Below are positions 1 through 11,165 of a stretch of DNA of 64,000 nucleotides, piece after piece. Position 1 is the first letter of the stretch; every line of letters starts with the position of its first letter. The stretch lies in assembly GCA_051453625.1 (NCBI GenBank), contig JBOZIK010000001.1, positions 246,084,818-246,148,817 of the forward strand, in the 5' to 3' direction. Both the position numbers and the translations under genes were made by a program. Under the pieces are notes generated by a model that saw only the letters and a program-made list of their open reading frames with translations, was not told the origin of the DNA and made no database searches. This DNA is from Welwitschia mirabilis (Eukaryota > Gnetophyta > Gnetopsida > Welwitschiales).

Positions 1-617
1 TACAACAAAACCTAGGACAAAATTCTACTTACTCCTTTATTAGAATTCCTATATTCTAAGATAGAAAAATCATATTAATAATATATATTTACCTATAATT
101 AATTTCTAAATTATTTTGATTTACAAATAATAATGATGTCTTAACTTTATTTCTTTCATTTCTTCATAGTTTTTCATCTCATAAAAGATATCTTGTGAAT
201 AGTTGAAGAGATGTAAACTTGTTGTTAACATATGTGGATAAGTTTTAAGGACAACACCTAACCAATATAATAAGAGGTTGTAACTCTAATTAATAGTATT
301 CTAACTTGATATTTGACAATCCTCTAGATGTAAGTTGGTTCTATTTTAGTTTATAAACTATACAAACATGGATAGACTCAATTTTGTAGCCTTTCACTTC
401 TACATTATATACCCCTTATATAGGTGACAGATAGTACATGAGATGAATGTATGCTTACCAATAATTCCCATTTTCTTAAAGCATTTATAAATGATGCAAC
501 ATGATCCTTTAATGAGAAGGGCTTAAGATATTAAGTCATAATAAGTTTATGCATGGGTAGTATAGGATATTTATTATTTAAATTCACTTCTATAAAGGTA
601 TTATTAAAAAACTACAA

Positions 618-1148
618 NNNNNNNNNNNNNNNNNNNNNNNNNNNNNNNNNNNNNNNNNNNNNNNNNNNNNNNNNNNNNNNNNNNNNNNNNNNNNNNNNNN
701 NNNNNNNNNNNNNNNNNNNNNNNNNNNNNNNNNNNNNNNNNNNNNNNNNNNNNNNNNNNNNNNNNNNNNNNNNNNNNNNNNNNNNNNNNNNNNNNNNNNN
801 NNNNNNNNNNNNNNNNNNNNNNNNNNNNNNNNNNNNNNNNNNNNNNNNNNNNNNNNNNNNNNNNNNNNNNNNNNNNNNNNNNNNNNNNNNNNNNNNNNNN
901 NNNNNNNNNNNNNNNNNNNNNNNNNNNNNNNNNNNNNNNNNNNNNNNNNNNNNNNNNNNNNNNNNNNNNNNNNNNNNNNNNNNNNNNNNNNNNNNNNNNN
1001 NNNNNNNNNNNNNNNNNNNNNNNNNNNNNNNNNNNNNNNNNNNNNNNNNNNNNNNNNNNNNNNNNNNNNNNNNNNNNNNNNNNNNNNNNNNNNNNNNNNN
1101 NNNNNNNNNNNNNNNNNNNNNNNNNNNNNNNNNNNNNNNNNNNNNNNN
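618..1148. other. Assembly gap, 531 N
   Basis: Unknown bases inside the left E1 LTR. The odd length suggests an estimated gap size. Long open frames crossing it consist only of unknown residues. Confidence 0.99.
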
Positions 1149-1817
1149 TTATGTGTCAACAAAAAAATGATTACCAAGATAATGATTATGTTACTTAAAC
1201 TACTAATGTAAAAACTCTTACAAGTATGCACATTTAAAATAAGCTAAAGAAAAAGGGTGAAAGAGGTAGTTTTACAGGTAAATACCACTTATAGGAACAT
1301 ATTATAGATACTCAATCTTCATATAAAATGCTTGTAATAAGTTTTTTATATTTTTAAACATTTATTATAACATTTTTGGACTCTAAGGAGACATCATAGT
1401 TAAAAATTAATACTTAATTTATTATGAAGTAATAAATAACTATAGAAGTTTTTCAAAAACTAGACATGTAATAAGATTCTTAGAATTTAACTTAAATTGT
1501 CTTATAATTCTAAAAATATTATTTGTAATATTATCCTTTATTATTAAGAACTGTCAAATTCTGTAAGATTATAGTCTTATCGTAATACACTAAAATGAAT
1601 ATAACATTCAAAATACTTCGAGTTTTAAAATGATTCAAGATGCTTTGAATATCATATTTAATTTACTATAACATAAAACTCTCAACTTTTTATATAGTTT
1701 AATAGAAAGGTATAGAAACATAAATTGCTTGCTTACTACTTTTTGCATTTATTTTTTAACATATTCTAACAAATAAATTTTTAAAATATAATTTCCCATT
1801 AGAAAAATTATTGTTTT

Positions 1818-2736
1818 NNNNNNNNNNNNNNNNNNNNNNNNNNNNNNNNNNNNNNNNNNNNNNNNNNNNNNNNNNNNNNNNNNNNNNNNNNNNNNNNNNN
1901 NNNNNNNNNNNNNNNNNNNNNNNNNNNNNNNNNNNNNNNNNNNNNNNNNNNNNNNNNNNNNNNNNNNNNNNNNNNNNNNNNNNNNNNNNNNNNNNNNNNN
2001 NNNNNNNNNNNNNNNNNNNNNNNNNNNNNNNNNNNNNNNNNNNNNNNNNNNNNNNNNNNNNNNNNNNNNNNNNNNNNNNNNNNNNNNNNNNNNNNNNNNN
2101 NNNNNNNNNNNNNNNNNNNNNNNNNNNNNNNNNNNNNNNNNNNNNNNNNNNNNNNNNNNNNNNNNNNNNNNNNNNNNNNNNNNNNNNNNNNNNNNNNNNN
2201 NNNNNNNNNNNNNNNNNNNNNNNNNNNNNNNNNNNNNNNNNNNNNNNNNNNNNNNNNNNNNNNNNNNNNNNNNNNNNNNNNNNNNNNNNNNNNNNNNNNN
2301 NNNNNNNNNNNNNNNNNNNNNNNNNNNNNNNNNNNNNNNNNNNNNNNNNNNNNNNNNNNNNNNNNNNNNNNNNNNNNNNNNNNNNNNNNNNNNNNNNNNN
2401 NNNNNNNNNNNNNNNNNNNNNNNNNNNNNNNNNNNNNNNNNNNNNNNNNNNNNNNNNNNNNNNNNNNNNNNNNNNNNNNNNNNNNNNNNNNNNNNNNNNN
2501 NNNNNNNNNNNNNNNNNNNNNNNNNNNNNNNNNNNNNNNNNNNNNNNNNNNNNNNNNNNNNNNNNNNNNNNNNNNNNNNNNNNNNNNNNNNNNNNNNNNN
2601 NNNNNNNNNNNNNNNNNNNNNNNNNNNNNNNNNNNNNNNNNNNNNNNNNNNNNNNNNNNNNNNNNNNNNNNNNNNNNNNNNNNNNNNNNNNNNNNNNNNN
2701 NNNNNNNNNNNNNNNNNNNNNNNNNNNNNNNNNNNN
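1818..2736. other. Assembly gap, 919 N
   Basis: Unknown bases inside the left E1 LTR. Copy 2 of the LTR (9,850-10,320) has about 470 bp at the matching place, so the gap may be over-estimated or may hide an insertion. Confidence 0.99.
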
Positions 2737-2965
2737 AAGGAATTAATATTTTATAACATAATTTCATAAAAGCCATAAATAATTCTCTAATGCAATATGA
2801 TATTAATCCAATAGAAAAAAAGATCATTTGAATAATAAGAGTAAAGGACTTATTTGAGAATATTAGTAAGACTTGATAGTTGAAGAGTGATGAAGATGTA
2901 AGCTTAAGAGTTTCTTAGATTTAATCTTCTAATCTCCAAGCTTTACAAGAAAGCAAATGAAACAC

Positions 2966-2969
<4 letters not shown>

Positions 2970-3024
<55 letters not shown>

Positions 3025-3127
3025 ACANNNNNNNNNNNNNNNNNNNNNNNNNNNNNNNNNNNNNNNNNNNNNNNNNNNNNNNNNNNNNNNNNNNNNNNNN
3101 NNNNNNNNNNNNNNNNNNNNNNNNNNN

Positions 3128-3188
<61 letters not shown>

Positions 3189-3198
3189 AAGAGAGAAA
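2970..3198. repeat. (GA)n microsatellite split by a 100-N gap
   Basis: About 50 bp of uninterrupted GA at 2,970-3,022 and about 70 bp of slightly interrupted GA at 3,128-3,198 flank 100 N. The long RERER and SLSLS peptides from this stretch are not proteins. A short GA array sits at the same place in the E1 LTR copy at 62,063. The third copy (near 10,510) has only an irregular purine tract. Confidence 0.97.
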
Positions 3199-4109
3199 AT
3201 AATAAATGTTTTTATATAAAACAAGAGGAATGTATCTTCTTTTACAAGAGAGGAAAGGGTCTCTATATATATATAAGTAAAAAGGTACATAGCTTAAGAT
3301 CACAAGATCATATTATTTAGCATTAATAAGTGGGATGAGTAATAAGTAATACTAAAACACATAACTAGATCATATTTATAACTTATGCATCTAACTAGGG
3401 TGAGTAATGTTCTTACTTTAATTATCAAGATTAATTACATGCATCATTTTCTTATGCTATCTTCCTTTTATTCTTCATAGTCTCATAAGTAAGTTTCATT
3501 CATCTAATATATACATCAAAACAATAAACACACTAATCTGAAAATTGACATGTAACATAATAAGATAAGCTCTTTAATTCTAATGAATAAAGAAATGAGT
3601 ATGATATGATTCAAATGTCCTTACACATTTGAAGAATATAAAAGTCATGTTTGAGTAAATCCAACCATTTATTATTCTTTGTTCTAGGTAAGAGTTCATG
3701 TAATTTTTCAAATGCTCATTTATCTCAAAGTGCACAAAATTTATCAATCAGATAATATAAGGAAAAAAATATTTATTCATAATAAAGTACATATGTCACA
3801 TTTATCAAGAATCTAAATTAGTAAATAAGATGTAGAATATATTATTATGTCCTCTTGAAGTTTTCAATCTATGTGATTATAGTCCTTTACATAATAGAAT
3901 TATCTAAATCTAACTATTTTAATAACTTTTCTTATAAAAAATAAATTTTTTTATATTTATAATAAATCATAAAAGTTACGAACTAAGATTGAGTTAAAAT
4001 GATATCTCATTTTATAATGAACTTAAATAAGAATAATTAATAATTTTATTGAAAGCATAGTATACTTAATGTTAAAGTAAATAAGGTTTACAAAATATGG
4101 AATATGACA

Positions 4110-4118
4110 TTTTCCCCA
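4110..4118 (-). other. Polypurine tract of E1
   Basis: On the minus strand this reads TGGGGAAAA and directly precedes the LTR start TGTCATATTCC. The same junction occurs at 6,822 and 62,955. Polypurine tracts next to the 3' LTR prime plus-strand DNA synthesis in LTR retrotransposons. Its recurrence at three copies of the same edge supports the assignment. Confidence 0.7.
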
Positions 4119-4519
4119 CTTACAATGATTCACTTTTAGGAATCAAAATACATAAAAAGCTTGAGAAAATTTACTTGCATATTATTAGATTTAAAAATAT
4201 TTGGGTATTGATTTTTTCTTTCTTTTTTTCTTTTTTATTTTTAATAACTCCTAAGTATCTTCCTCTAGATTATGATTAATCTACTTTATTTTTGCTTGAT
4301 GGATCTTCCTATTTTGTAAATTGATAGCTTGTTGGTCTAACACTACTTCTAGACTTTCTATACTTGAATTTGCATTTCTTGATTATCTACTCTTGATTGG
4401 AGTTGTTCTATTTATTGAGGAATACTTGTTAAGCCTTGAGGCTTTTCTAGTTCTTATCTAGAAAGGTCTTTAGTATGTAATGTACATTTTTTTACATTAT
4501 GATTTTTTTTACAATAGTA

Positions 4520-5189
4520 GCAGTGTATCCATTATACTAGTTCTGGTACTGATACTAACTAAAATTTTGCTAGAACTTGGATCTCTAAGGTTGATTACTT
4601 ATATAGCTTTCACTAAGAATATTCCGGTTTCTTTTGAATGGAATCTATTTTGATTTACTAAAATTCCTATCTCTCCTATTACTACTACTAATATTTCTTT
4701 TGTTAAATTATCAATTCTTATTTTGATAAGACATTTGTGATAGAATTCCCTTAAGGATATGCCCGCATGAAGGAATTATTTTATTAATTTCTTATTGTCT
4801 CTCNNNNNNNNNNNNNNNNNNNNNNNNNNNNNNNNNNNNNNNNNNNNNNNNNNNNNNNNNNNNNNNNNNNNNNNNNNNNNNNNNNNNNNNNNNNNNNNNN
4901 NNNGCAATGATATACATTATACTAGTTTTGGTACTGATACTGACTAAAATTTTTCTATAATTTGGATCTCTGAGGTTGATTACTTACATAGATTTCACTG
5001 GGAATATTCTAGTTTCTTTTGAATGGAATCTATTTTGATTGACTAAAATTCCTATCTCTCCTATTACTACTACTAATATTATTTTTGTTAAATTATCAAT
5101 TCTGATTTTGAAAAGACATTTGTGATAGAATTTCCTAAAGGATATGACCCCATGAAGGAATTATTTTCTTAATTTCTTATTATCTCTTC
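4520..5189. repeat. Direct repeat flanking gap 4,804-4,903
   Basis: 4,520-4,803 and 4,904-5,189 are near-identical copies of about 285 bp of the E1 gag region. The left copy ends at the gap and the right copy begins at it. This could be an unmerged contig overlap or a real tandem duplication. Confidence 0.9.
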
Positions 5190-5203
5190 TATTTTTATTC
5201 TAT

Positions 5204-6183
5204 CATCTTTACCTTTTCTATAGCTTCAACTAGATTCCTAGATTGAATCATAAATACTTTAGTAATAATAAAAGGGAGAATACTATCAATAAAGATATTT
5301 GCATTAGCTTTCTGATCTAGTTGCATATGTAAAATATATCTTAATAATTCAACAAATCTACATCCATGAGATGCTATGTTCATATTATGGACTTGTCTTG
5401 AGTTGTAGAATTTTATAACCTTTTGGCAAATATAGAACTTGGTGATGTATGTCTCCTTAAACATGTGTTTAAATTCCACCCATAATAGTTATAGATCTCC
5501 TAAATTGGTCATTTATGTTTTTCACCATGGATTAGCTTTTCCTTATAACATCTAAATAGCTAAGGAAGACTTTTCATATTCATTACATCCTAAGCTATTT
5601 GTAATGTTTTCAAAATTACTTAGTTATGCTTTGACTTTAGAAANNNNNNNNNNNNNNNNNNNNNNNNNNNNNNNNNNNNNNNNNNNNNNNNNNNNNNNNN
5701 NNNNNNNNNNNNNNNNNNNNNNNNNNNNNNNNNNNNNNNNNNNTATCTTTACCTTTTCTATAGCTTCTGCTAGACTCTTAGATTGAAACTTAAATACTTT
5801 AGCAATAATAAAAGGGATAAGACTATCAATAAAGATATTTGCATTAGCTTCCTGATCTAGTTGCATATGTAAGATATATCTTAATAATTCTACAAATCTA
5901 CACCCATGAGATGCTATGTTCATATTATGGACTTGTCTTGAGTTGTAGAATTCAATACCCTTTTGGCAAATATAGAACTTGATGATGTACGTATCTTTAA
6001 GCATGTGCTTAAATTTCCTCCATAATAGTTATAAATCTTCTAAATTGGTCATTTATGTTTTTCATCATAGATTAGCTTCTCCTTATAACATCTAAATAGC
6101 TAAGGAAGACTTTTCATATTCATTACATCCTAAGGTATCTATAATGTTTTCAACATTCCTTAATTATGCTTTGACTTTAGAAA
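5204..6183. repeat. Direct repeat flanking gap 5,644-5,743
   Basis: 5,204-5,643 and 5,744-6,183 are both 440 bp and differ at scattered positions by a few percent. Again each copy abuts the gap. Both carry the gag core. Confidence 0.92.
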
Positions 6184-6758
6184 GATTTAAACCTCCTACA
6201 AACTTTAGTGGATTTAACTTAATAAACATTTTAATTGATTTCTTCATACCCACTTTCTTAGATTAATTAACATTGTTGTTTAGTTGTGGATGTTAATCTT
6301 GTTTCATTATTTGTGATAGGAACAACATAAAAGTATTTATCAATTCTTCTATAGTACATTGAATGGGGGTTGACTTTCATAATTAGGTTGTTAATCCTCA
6401 CCTAGTCTTAAGGCTTAATTGACAACAATGAGGCATATATAAGAAGGAGAAATTTTCATAAGATTATTTTTAGAAATAGGATAGTTACTATTAAACGTTA
6501 AACTTAGAAATATTTAATAATCTTAAAAAGGAAATGATTATCTTTATTAGGCAATGTAAATTTATCTATATCTTAAGTTACATAGCAAAGTTTATTCCCT
6601 TTTTTTATTTTCAATAGATAAGGTTTATAAGTTATGAATATGGATTTTCACTTTAAAGNNNNNNNNNNNNNNNNNNNNNNNNNNNNNNNNNNNNNNNNNN
6701 NNNNNNNNNNNNNNNNNNNNNNNNNNNNNNNNNNNNNNNNNNNNNNNNNNNNNNNNNN

Positions 6759-6821
6759 TACGGAAAGCTTAATATACTTAATATTTAAGTAAATAATGTT
6801 TACAAAATATGGGATATGACA
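6759..6821 (-). mobile_element. Inner end of an E1 LTR, followed by a polypurine tract
   Basis: These 63 bases match the last part of the left E1 LTR (4,051-4,109), end in GACA and are followed at 6,822 by the same pyrimidine tract seen at 4,110. So the contig right of gap 6,659-6,758 begins inside an LTR and then re-enters the internal region. This is what a duplicate copy of the same element would look like. Confidence 0.72.
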
Positions 6822-7960
6822 TTTTCCCCTACTTAGACTGATTCATTCCTAGGAATCAAGATATATAAAAAGCTTGAGAATACCTAACCCCACAGTATGA
6901 GATTCAAAAAGATTTGGTATTGATTTTTCATTATTTCCTCTATCTCTCAAGTAGCTTCATCAAGACTATGATTACTTCACTTTATCTTCATTTGATGGAC
7001 CTCCCTGTTTTACAAATTGATAGTTTGTTGATCCAGCACTCCTTCTGGCTTCTCTATTATTTAAGGAACATTCTTTTATATTATGGCTTCCCTTACAATA
7101 GTAGCAATGATATCCACTATACTAGTTCTAGTATTGATACTAACTAGGAGTTTACTAGAAATTGGATCTCTAAGGTTGATTTCTAGGAACATTCTAGTTT
7201 ATTTTGGATGGAGTTTGCTTTTGTTAATTAAAATTCTATTTTTGCTATTACTAATACTGAAGTGCTGATTATTATTTTCATAAGACATTTGTAATCAATT
7301 TCCCTTAAGAATATGCCCTCGTGGAGGGATTCTTTTCTTAATTTCTTATTGTCTTTGCTATTTTTATTCTACTATCTTTGCCTTTTCTATAGCCTCTGCT
7401 AGACTCTTAGGTTAAAATATGGATACTTTGGTAGAAACAGAAGGAAAAAGACTATTAATAAAGAGATTGGCTTTAGCTTTTTCATCTGGATGCATATGTA
7501 ATACATATCATAATAATTATACAAATTTGTACTCATGAGATGCTATGATTACATTATGAACAATTGTAGAATTCTATAACTATTTGATGAATATAGAACT
7601 TGGCGATATACCTCTCCTTAAAGATGTAACATATAAATAGCTAAGGAAGCCTTTTAATATTCATCACATCCTAAGGTACCTATAACTTTTTTAACAACAT
7701 TTAGCCATGCTTATTCTTTGTAAGTATTTGAACCTCCTACAAACTTTGATGGATTAAGTTTAATAAACAATTGAATTAATTTCCTCCTACCCACTTCCTC
7801 AGGTTGATTCATACCATTATTTACTTATGAGTTTTGGCCTTTATTTACTGTTTGTGATAAGAACTATATAAAGGTATTCATCAATTCTTTTAGATTAAAG
7901 TTAAATGAGGATTGATTTCCATCATTACGTTGTTGACTCTCTTATGAATTCTCTTGATGT
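6822..7960 (-). pseudogene. Degenerate Ty3/gypsy-type gag, second copy
   Basis: This is homologous to 4,110-6,400 but without internal gaps. A zinc-knuckle-like motif lies at 7,068-7,106 on the minus strand: CYYC, KGS, His, NIKE, Cys. The spacing is CX2CX3HX4C, one residue short of the classical retroviral CX2CX4HX4C. The first copy has the same spacing. The capsid-like part follows at about 7,370-7,650, more decayed than in the first copy, with a deletion after the LTR-proximal third. No pol domain is visible. Confidence 0.55.
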
Positions 7961-8238
7961 TAATTACTTAGTGCAACTGACCTGGCCTCAAGGTTTAACT
8001 GACAATGATGAGGCATCTGAAAGAAGGGAAATTTTCATAAGATTATTTTGGAAATAGAATTAGATATTATTAAAGGTTAAACATAAAAATATTTTTATAA
8101 TTTTAGGAAGGACATGTTTATCATTATAATGTGATAAGTCCTTATTTATATCTTAAAGTACATAATCAAGTTTATCCCCTTTTTTTATTTTCAATAGATA
8201 AGGTTTATAAGTTATGAATATGGGTTTTCACTTTAAAG

Positions 8239-8917
8239 TTATATGACCATATAATTTAGGATAAATATGTTGGTTAGATATTTAATTATTTTCAAGGGTT
8301 TTTAATTATATGATATTATTTATGTATTTATATTTTTTTATAAAAGGTTAAGCTCTTTAAGGAATTATATAAGGTCATTGATCTAAATTCTTAAGCTAAT
8401 TGGAATTGTTTTAAGTAATTGTCATCTATAGTTATAATGTAGTAGAATATTTCATTACTTAAATTCATATCCTTTTTGGTTAGTCTAGGGATTTAGGAGT
8501 TGGTATTATAGTTAACCTTATGAATACTTTAGAACTATCATGAATACAATCAACTTCTAGGATTATTAAGATGCTAAGATAATGATTAGTGTAATCTCTA
8601 TAATTATTGGAATTAATATAAATGTTATTTAGTATATATTTAGAGAGTAGGTAAATTTTAGGTATAATGTAATTCATGACTATTAGAAGATATTATTAAT
8701 TTCATGCTTATCTAAGAGTTAAAGTTATCTTGAAATCTAGTATTATTAATGATATGATTAATTTTGCTCAAAGTTTAAGATTATTAGGGATTTAACTCAC
8801 TTTATAGCTATTATTAATTAAGGAAAAAGGTTGTTAAAAATTTAATTAGATTTATATTCTTAAAAATTTATAAGTGCTTAACATGAGTATTATTTAAGTT
8901 AAATAGAGATTTGATAC
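8239..8917. other. E1 untranslated leader, no gene seen
   Basis: AT-rich stretch between the gag remnant and the primer site. By position it would be the 5' leader of E1 read on the minus strand. I see no coding motif. Confidence 0.5.
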
Positions 8918-8931
8918 AAATTTGTGACATC
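8918..8931 (-). other. Degenerate primer binding site of E1 (tRNA-iMet type)
   Basis: The minus strand reads TTGTATCAAATC after a three-base spacer from the LTR end. The plant initiator-tRNA-Met primer site is TGGTATCAGAGC; nine of twelve bases agree. Its position, right next to an LTR edge that begins TGTGACATCC on the plus strand, supports the call. The site orients the element on the minus strand and makes 8,933-11,165 the 5' LTR. Confidence 0.55.
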
Positions 8932-8932
8932 C

Positions 8933-11165
8933 TCTGTTCTCTTACCCTAATCAAGTACTTTTCTTTTTCTTTTTCTTTATTCTTTAAGATTATTACCTAA
9001 TATATACAAATAATCCTAGAACCAAGTTCTACTTTATTAGAATTTTCTATATTCTAAGAAAAATAATTTATATTAATATTATACGTTTACTTATAATTAA
9101 ATTCTAGATTATTTTAGTTTACAAACAATAGTAATGTCATAAGTTTGATTCTTTTATTTCTTTCTAGTTTTTCATCACATAAAAGATATCTTGTAAGTAG
9201 TTAAGGAGATGTAAACTTCTTGTTAACATACATGGATAAGTTTTAAGGATAATACCTTACCAATATAATATGAAGTTCCAACTCTAATTAAAGGCATTTC
9301 AACTTGATATTCAGCCACCCTTTGGATATGAGTTGGTTTTACTTTAGGTTCTAAACTACATAAACATGAATAGCATAAACTCTATAGGCTTCTACTTGAA
9401 CTTGATATCCCTCTAATACATATATAGGTGATACATGAGGTGGATACATGATTCAATAATAAATTAATTATGCAATAAAAAATAAATTATAATCATTTTT
9501 TAAATACTAGACATATAATACGATTCTCAGAGTCAAACATAAAATATCTTAGACTTATAAAAATATTATTTCTAAGGTTATCATTTAATATTATAAACTA
9601 TAAAATTTTCTAAAATTATAGTCCTACTGCACTATACTAAAATGATCATAATGTTCAAAATACTTTGAGTTTTTAAATGATTAAAGATGTTTTGAAAATA
9701 TTATCTAATTTCCTACATCTTAAAATTTTCAAGTTTGTAGATATCTTAATAGATAGCTACATAAACACAAATTACTTAATTGCTATTTTCGGCATTTATT
9801 TCTAACATATTTTAAAAAACATTAAAAATAATTACCCATGAGAAAAATTATTGTTTCTATGTTTGCATGTTCATAACATAATTCTAGACTTGCAAAAAAC
9901 ATTTCACCAATTTATACCTACTAATTATGATGTTTTATCCCATTTCTCTACTCTAAAAATTTAATTTTTTCCATAACAAAAACATGATAAAGTTCCAATA
10001 ACTACTTAAGCAATAATTTAGATCAGTAAAATAATGGATATACTAACTAGTTACTTATAGAATATCTTATCTAAGTTTCTAATTCAAATCATTATAGAAA
10101 GAAAAATTAAATCAATTCAAAACAAACTATTTACTATGAGCCTTGGAATTTTTATAAAATAGTATTAGCCTAAAGAAATTTTTTATGATTAGATTTTGCC
10201 CCTAACAAGATGGTCCTAATGCATAATATACAAGAAAAGATATAATATTAAAATAAACATGGGTATTCAAAGTTATCTTTCTTAATATTAAACCCCTTGG
10301 TGAGAGCCAAAGGAAGGGAATAATATTTTACAATATAATTACATAAAAGCCATAAATAATTTGCTAATGAAATATCACATCATTCTAATAGAAAAAAAGA
10401 CCATATGGACAATAACAGAAAAGAACTTAATTGGGAAGATTAGTAAGAACTTTATAGTTGAAACATATAAGCTTAAAAGTTCCTTAGCCCAAGCTTACAA
10501 GTTTCAAGCTTCAAAAGTAGGAAAAGAAAACGAGGTATGTAATTAATATTGGTAATTAAAGCATGCATCAAAAGAATAAATGAATAAATCTCAAAATTCG
10601 CATATGACATAATGAGAAAAACTCTTTAATTTCAATGAACATGGAAATAAGTATGCTATGAACCAAGTGCCTGTACACATCTGAAAAACATAAAAGTCAT
10701 GATAGAGTAAATCCCTTCATTTATCATTCTTCGTTATAGATAAGAGTGAATCTAGTTTTTCAAATGCTTATTTAATTAAAATTGTATAAAAACTATCAAT
10801 TACATAATACAAGGGAAAAAATATTTATTCTTAATAAATTACATCTATCATATTCACTATAAGTCTAAATGAGAAAATAAGATGCAAAATATATTATTAT
10901 ATATTCTTGAAGTTTTTAATTTATGCAATTTTAATTCCTTAAATAATGGGATTATCTAATTTTAAATGTTTGAATACCTTTTCTCAAAAAAACCCTTCTA
11001 ACATAATATTTTGAATTTTTTCCATAAATTATGAAAGTGACAAACTAAAGTTGATTTAAAATGACATATTATTTGATAAAAAAATTTAAATAAGAATAAT
11101 TAATGATTTAACAAAAAACTTAATATACTTAATATTCAAGTAAATAAGTTTAAAAAATATGGGAT
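8933..11165 (-). mobile_element. Right (5') long terminal repeat of E1
   Basis: From about 9,000 onward this follows the sequence at the window start, with scattered substitutions and indels, through to the GGGATA region near 11,165 where the match ends. It begins with TG on the plus strand beside the degenerate PBS. At about 2.2 kb it is long for an LTR but within the range of plant elements. The outer TG/CA end is blurred, and no target-site duplication could be identified. No gene is present. Confidence 0.62.

Larger units (their letters stand above)
1..4109 (-). mobile_element. Left (3') long terminal repeat of E1, cut by the window edge
   Basis: This stretch aligns along its length with 9,000-11,165 and again with about 60,076-62,954, so it is a dispersed repeat. 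Its inner edge ends on the plus strand in GACA and is followed at once by a pyrimidine tract. Read on the minus strand, that is a polypurine tract followed by TGTCATATTCC, the normal arrangement at the start of a 3' LTR. The outer end lies just before base 1, because position 1 corresponds to about 70 bases inside the other LTR. Two sized gaps and an expanded GA array make it look longer than its partner. No coding sequence is expected in it. That it is an LTR is inferred from the flanking PPT, the PBS and the paired repeats. Confidence 0.68.
4484..6190 (-). pseudogene. Degenerate Ty3/gypsy-type gag, first copy
   Basis: Read right to left, the capsid-like part appears twice because of the gap: an open stretch from 6,004 leftward and a 94-residue open stretch from 5,479 to 5,195. 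Both fit the Retrotrans_gag pattern: an F..Y motif, an EF-like segment with QVHNMNIASHGCRF, then LLRYILHMQLDQ, an F-x-D-x3-PFI segment and a closing EAIEKVK. Further on, at 4,484-4,522, is a zinc-knuckle-like motif, CYYC followed by KKN-H and four residues to a last Cys. Gag would form the particle shell and bind RNA. Stops and frameshifts elsewhere show it is dead. The family is inferred from motif order; I could not search a database. Confidence 0.6.
4110..6658 (-). mobile_element. E1 internal region, first copy, broken by two 100-N gaps
   Basis: This is the internal part of the E1 element between its PPT and the gap at 6,659. It contains a degenerate minus-strand gag and little else. Two gaps (4,804-4,903 and 5,644-5,743) each sit between near-identical flanks. 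If those overlaps are collapsed, the remaining length (about 1.6 kb) is close to the 1.4 kb of the second copy at 6,822-8,238, which has no such duplications. I see no protease, reverse transcriptase or integrase motif. Confidence 0.6.

Noticed and set aside
553-2827. Long open frames on both strands across 618-1,148 and 1,818-2,736
   Set aside because: They consist of unknown bases; only a few real codons flank the gaps.
2929-3303. Repetitive RERER or SLSLS proteins
   Set aside because: They are translations of the GA microsatellite, open in several frames by composition alone.
8925-8945. TGTGACATCC as the 5' start of a plus-strand LTR
   Set aside because: The gag, PPT and PBS all place the element on the minus strand, so this is the 3' end of its 5' LTR read from the other strand.
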